14,963 nucleotides of DNA from the NCBI GenBank assembly GCA_040880365.1, contig JBBDIO010000221.1, positions 1 to 14,963 of the forward strand, written 5' to 3'. The position numbers were made by a program, and so were the translations under genes. Below, in pieces: positions 13,369 to 14,963 of this stretch; the stretch's first letter is position 1, and each line of letters opens with the position of its first letter. This DNA comes from JBBDIO01 sp040880365 (GTDB taxonomy: Bacteria > Chloroflexota > Anaerolineae > Caldilineales > Caldilineaceae). Below the pieces are notes generated by a model. It worked only from the letters and a program-made list of their open reading frames with translations, was not told the DNA's origin and searched no databases.

Positions 13369-14826
13369 CTAATCATAGCGCGCCACACTGGGCATACGCA
13401 GCCAGAGCACCGCCGCATAGAGCAGCGCGCCCACCCCGGCCGCGGCCAGCGCCAGCGGCAACCCCACATAAACCGCCAGCGCGCCCACCCCCACATTGCC
13501 CAGCGTATCGGACCCGGCATGTAGTTGGCTATAGAGTGTCATCACGCGACCGCGCACCCGGTCTTCGGTCTGGATCTGCACAATCGTCACTGCCAGACTC
13601 TGCAACACCAGAATCGCCGCGCCAATGCCCACCAGCAACAGACAGACCAGCCACAGCGCGCGGCTCTGGGCAAAACCCACCATCAGCACGGGCAACGCAA
13701 TCGCCACCGCCGCCAGCATCCGGCCCCGTTGGCGGCTGCCTACGCGCGCCACAATCACCGTACCAATCACCGAACCCAACGCACCTGCCGCCATCAACAG
13801 GCCCAGCCCGCGCGCGCCCACCCCCATCACGCTTTCGGCAAACGCGGGCATCATGCCAAAGACCGGATAGGACAAGCCGCCCACCACTGCCATCAGACTC
13901 ATTACCCCCAACACGGCGGGCTGTTTCCACAACGAAACCACGCCCTCCAGCAAAGCCACTTTCAAGCGTGGCGGTGTGGTTGGCGGTGCAGTTGGCGGTG
14001 CGGCAGATGGGATTGCGGGTGTATCCGCAGGTCTGTTGCCCGGTTTATGCGCAGATGATTCGGCAGGCCGGTCGGCCATACGGATGAGCAAGAGCGCGGC
14101 AATCGGCGCCAGATAGGTAAGCCCGTTGAACATCATAGTCACGCCCACGCCGATTGCCGCAATCAACAGGCCCGCCAGCGCATACCCAATCAGGCTCGAC
14201 ATGTTAAAAAGCGTGGCGTTGAGCGCAACAGCATTGGCAAGCTCATCCTTGCCCACCAATTCCACCAAAAACGCACGGCGCGCGGGATGGTCAATCGCCA
14301 GGATTGCGCCAAACAGAAAATAGAGGCCAATGATCTGCCACAGTTGAATCGTGCCGCGCCATGCCAACAGACCAAAGAGCAACGCCTGGGCCATCAACAG
14401 GACCTGGGTGAGGAGAATCAGACGACGGCGCGGCACCCGGTCGATGAGTAACCCACCAAAAATCGACACGGGCACCACCGGCAAAAGTCCCAACAGACCC
14501 ACCATGCCCAGCCAGAACGTAGACCCCGTGAGATCGTAAATCAGCCAGCCTTCCGCCACCACCTGGATCGAAGTGCCCACCACCGAGACCAACTGTCCCA
14601 GCCAGAACAAGCGAAAATTGCGAAATCGCAACGCAGGTGCCAGCCTCACCAACTGCGCGCCCAAACGCGCGCCCCATCCCGCAGGCGGTGTAGCCAGCGG
14701 CGGATTCGGCGGCAAATTCGGTGGCAAATTCGGTGGCAAATTTAGCGGTGAATTCAGAGAGGGATTCGCATTTGGCTCGCGTGGCGCATCCACTACGACG
14801 GCCCCTGGGGATTGGTCAGATTGCAC
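13369..14826 (-). CDS. MFS-type exporter (MFS_3 / EntS-like family)
   Basis: The 485-residue membrane protein begins at GTG 14824-14826, four bases after AGGAG, the only good RBS nearby. A non-membrane N-terminal tail (1-65) has a four-residue Asn-Leu-Pro-Pro repeat at about 25-43. The first half of the transporter follows (about 68-250). MFS motif A, GGLLIDRVPRRR, lies at 124-135 in the loop between helices 2 and 3. A long Pro/Ala/Thr-rich cytoplasmic loop (253-287) joins it to the second half (about 300-478). 'EDRVRGRVMTLYS' (421-433) is typical of the MFS_3 group, which includes enterobactin and macrolide exporters. The substrate is unknown. It is transcribed just ahead of the PLP enzyme, so it may export that pathway's product; this is inference from operon structure only. 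Confidence 0.88.
   Translation of the reverse strand: MQSDQSPGAVVVDAPREPNANPSLNSPLNLPPNLPPNLPPNPPLATPPAGWGARLGAQLVRLAPALRFRNFRLFWLGQLVSVVGTSIQVVAEGWLIYDLTGSTFWLGMVGLLGLLPVVPVSIFGGLLIDRVPRRRLILLTQVLLMAQALLFGLLAWRGTIQLWQIIGLYFLFGAILAIDHPARRAFLVELVGKDELANAVALNATLFNMSSLIGYALAGLLIAAIGVGVTMMFNGLTYLAPIAALLLIRMADRPAESSAHKPGNRPADTPAIPSAAPPTAPPTTPPRLKVALLEGVVSLWKQPAVLGVMSLMAVVGGLSYPVFGMMPAFAESVMGVGARGLGLLMAAGALGSVIGTVIVARVGSRQRGRMLAAVAIALPVLMVGFAQSRALWLVCLLLVGIGAAILVLQSLAVTIVQIQTEDRVRGRVMTLYSQLHAGSDTLGNVGVGALAVYVGLPLALAAAGVGALLYAAVLWLRMPSVARYD
13967..14002. repeat. Three 12-bp tandem repeats coding the exporter's proline-rich loop
   Basis: CGTGGCGGTGTG, GTTGGCGGTGCA and GTTGGCGGTGCG follow each other directly. 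On the minus strand they encode the APPTAPPTTPPR part of the loop between the two transporter halves. Because 12 is a multiple of three, changes in copy number would keep the frame. Confidence 0.75.
14695..14766. repeat. Six-unit 12-bp tandem array coding the exporter's N-terminal NLPP repeats
   Basis: Two copies of CGGTGGCAAATT (14719-14742) are flanked by CGGCGGCAAATT (14707-14718) and by diverging units ending in GATT or GAATT out to 14695 and 14766. The minus strand encodes successive Asn-Leu-Pro-Pro units before the first membrane helix. The uniform central units suggest recent expansion, and the edge units are older or degenerate. Confidence 0.85.
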
Positions 14827-14853
14827 AAGACTCCTATATTCAGCTTCAAGCGG

Positions 14854-14963
14854 CTAAATTGGCAAAGCGCCACATGCCCAGCCTGTAAACCGGACGCGAT
14901 GACCATGCCCATCAACGCACACGCGAACGCTGATGCGCAAAGGCAATCCACGTCCCCGCCAGC
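14854..14963 (-). other. Possible 3' end of a further minus-strand gene, frame unresolved
   Basis: No complete gene fits the last 137 bp. On the minus strand, one frame runs from the window edge to TGA at 14912-14914 and ends LAGTWIAFAHQRSRVR, which looks like the end of a membrane protein. Another runs to TAG at 14854-14856 and ends VRFTGWACGALPI, 27 bp before the exporter's GTG. Either could be the tail of a gene upstream in the exporter operon. Too little is visible to choose between them. Confidence 0.25.

Overview
The window reads as a piece of a GC-rich bacterial chromosome, most likely from the Chloroflexota (Caldilineae/Anaerolineae-like). This is an inference from the style of the genes: long soluble PAS/GAF histidine kinases, a histidine kinase with an LHDHVQQ H-box, Rcp1-like receivers, and a secreted DNRLRE plus fibronectin-like protein. 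No marker gene fixes the taxon. Almost everything is on the minus strand. Only the truncated gene at the left edge and the small gene at 2333-2662 run on the plus strand. I see no tRNA, rRNA, CRISPR, transposase or phage gene.

Left part (1-2786). The window opens with the last 57 codons of an unrecognised plus-strand gene. It converges, across a strong GNRA-capped hairpin, on a gene for a secreted protein with one DNRLRE domain and three fibronectin-like repeats. A 257-bp divergent intergenic region holding an 11-bp tandem array separates that gene from a 109-residue protein. The small protein looks like the C-terminal appendix of isoleucyl-tRNA synthetase (DUF5915-like) encoded as a separate gene. 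A textbook bidirectional terminator follows it.

Central part (2787-10315). Six signalling genes lie head to tail on the minus strand. In order of transcription they are: a canonical NarL/FixJ regulator; a LuxR-type regulator whose receiver has lost the phospho-acceptor Asp, the acidic pair and the conserved Lys; a 1190-residue PAS-GAF-PAS-GAF-PAS-GAF histidine kinase; an Rcp1-like single-domain receiver; a receiver fused to a HisKA_3-type histidine kinase; and a further single-domain receiver. The three middle genes (8544 to 3306) are separated by only 6 and 4 bp and are almost certainly one operon. The set could be a branched phosphorelay: PAS/GAF kinase to Rcp1-like receiver, and HisKA_3 kinase to NarL regulator, with the pseudo-receiver regulator as a phosphorylation-independent output. 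The upstream regions of the two DNA-binding regulators hold palindromes and tandem repeats placed where operators would be expected.

Right part (10496-14963). Here are a CsbD-family stress protein with an added C-terminal membrane anchor, a D-2-hydroxyacid dehydrogenase, a DegT/DnrJ/EryC1-type PLP enzyme with an unusual hydrophobic insert, and an MFS_3-type exporter with two proline-rich low-complexity regions. The last two genes are 15 bp apart and probably cotranscribed. The final 137 bp probably hold the end of another minus-strand gene, but its frame cannot be decided.

A recurring theme is short tandem repeats of 11-12 bp. They occur in intergenic DNA (2088-2130, 9659-9680, 10404-10439), across a stop codon (11037-11060) and inside the exporter gene (13967-14002, 14695-14766).
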